From Flavobacteriaceae bacterium (lineage in GTDB: Bacteria > Bacteroidota > Bacteroidia > Flavobacteriales > Flavobacteriaceae): a stretch of 42,144 nt of DNA. Under the pieces are notes generated by a model that was not told the DNA's origin, did no database searches, and was given only the letters and a program-made list of their open reading frames with translations. Positions 42,101 through 42,144 of the stretch are shown here, in pieces. The position numbers were made by a program, and so were the translations under genes. The stretch is from contig JAKITV010000020.1 of NCBI GenBank assembly GCA_021647885.1, positions 1 through 42,144 of the forward strand, given 5' to 3'. Positions within the stretch are counted from its first letter, which is position 1; each line of letters starts with the position of its first letter.

Positions 42101-42144
42101 TTTTTGTTAATTATTCAGATAATTTGATGTTTTAAGAACCAACA

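Larger units (their letters stand above)
41744..42144. other. 401-bp end region without a recognisable gene
   Basis: Contains the rlmB -7 element, the hairpin and repeat at 41918-41977, and a strong terminator-like hairpin at 42063-42100. I see no open frame with credible coding features on either strand. Confidence 0.6.

Noticed and set aside
1-42144. tRNA or rRNA genes
   Set aside because: No cloverleaf or conserved rRNA segments were recognised on either strand by eye; a covariance search would be decisive.

Overview
The window reads as chromosomal DNA of a marine-type Flavobacteriaceae bacterium (Bacteroidota). It is AT-rich. Many genes have a TAnnTTTG -7 element and almost none has a Shine-Dalgarno sequence. 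The primary sigma factor is the short Bacteroidota form, and there are type IX secretion markers (PorT, a type A sorting domain) and a lipidated TamL. I cannot name a genus from sequence alone.

Layout. 1-469 is the 3' part of a more GC-rich subtilase gene, abutting tail-to-tail a type IIG restriction-modification gene (387-2204, minus) that has lost its C-terminal half. 2501-9393 is housekeeping: an MtfA-like peptidase, a CBS protein, rpe, the primary sigma factor gene, an SDR enzyme, pnp and rpsO. 9394-9967 has no convincing gene but holds a canonical rpsO promoter and a long imperfect palindrome. 9968-16390 is accessory: three lipoprotein genes (one frameshifted), a large T9SS-exported alpha/beta hydrolase and a membrane-bound AraC regulator. 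16578-22195 is a conserved flavobacterial block: accD, fbaA, tamL and a TrmH-family methyltransferase. 24644-32290 continues it: porT, ubiE, trkA-trkH, aspC, a desaturase and rsmG. 32470-34609 is a small variable patch: two hypotheticals, parDE and paiB. 34701-41743 holds a DUF1569 protein, radC, a deacetylase-like protein, yjjG, a secreted hypothetical, rarA, a rhomboid protease and rlmB.

The main discovery is a shared architecture at two unrelated places. Downstream of trmH, a 2.4-kb segment (small XRE regulator, GH19 muramidase/chitinase-like lipoprotein, small lipoprotein) is followed by a second, orphan copy of the trmH 3' end. That copy ends inside porT exactly as a native convergent neighbour would. 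Downstream of paiB, a 0.65-kb parDE toxin-antitoxin module is followed by a second, orphan copy of the paiB 3' end. In both, the order is intact host gene, compact cargo, duplicated host 3' end, and the nearest cargo gene converges on and overlaps the host stop codon. This is the footprint expected of site-specific or homology-driven insertion into protein-gene 3' ends. No recombinase is encoded in either cargo.

Functional links: fbaA and accD are consecutive minus-strand genes of central carbon and lipid metabolism; trkA and trkH form a potassium-uptake operon; ubiE and porT lie head to tail; paiB and parDE converge. Intergenic regions are rich in short perfect palindromes. Some are clear terminators (after the sigma gene, rpsO, the SDR gene and the 9968 lipoprotein). 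Others belong to a dispersed GTCATTCC/GGAATCT-type family.
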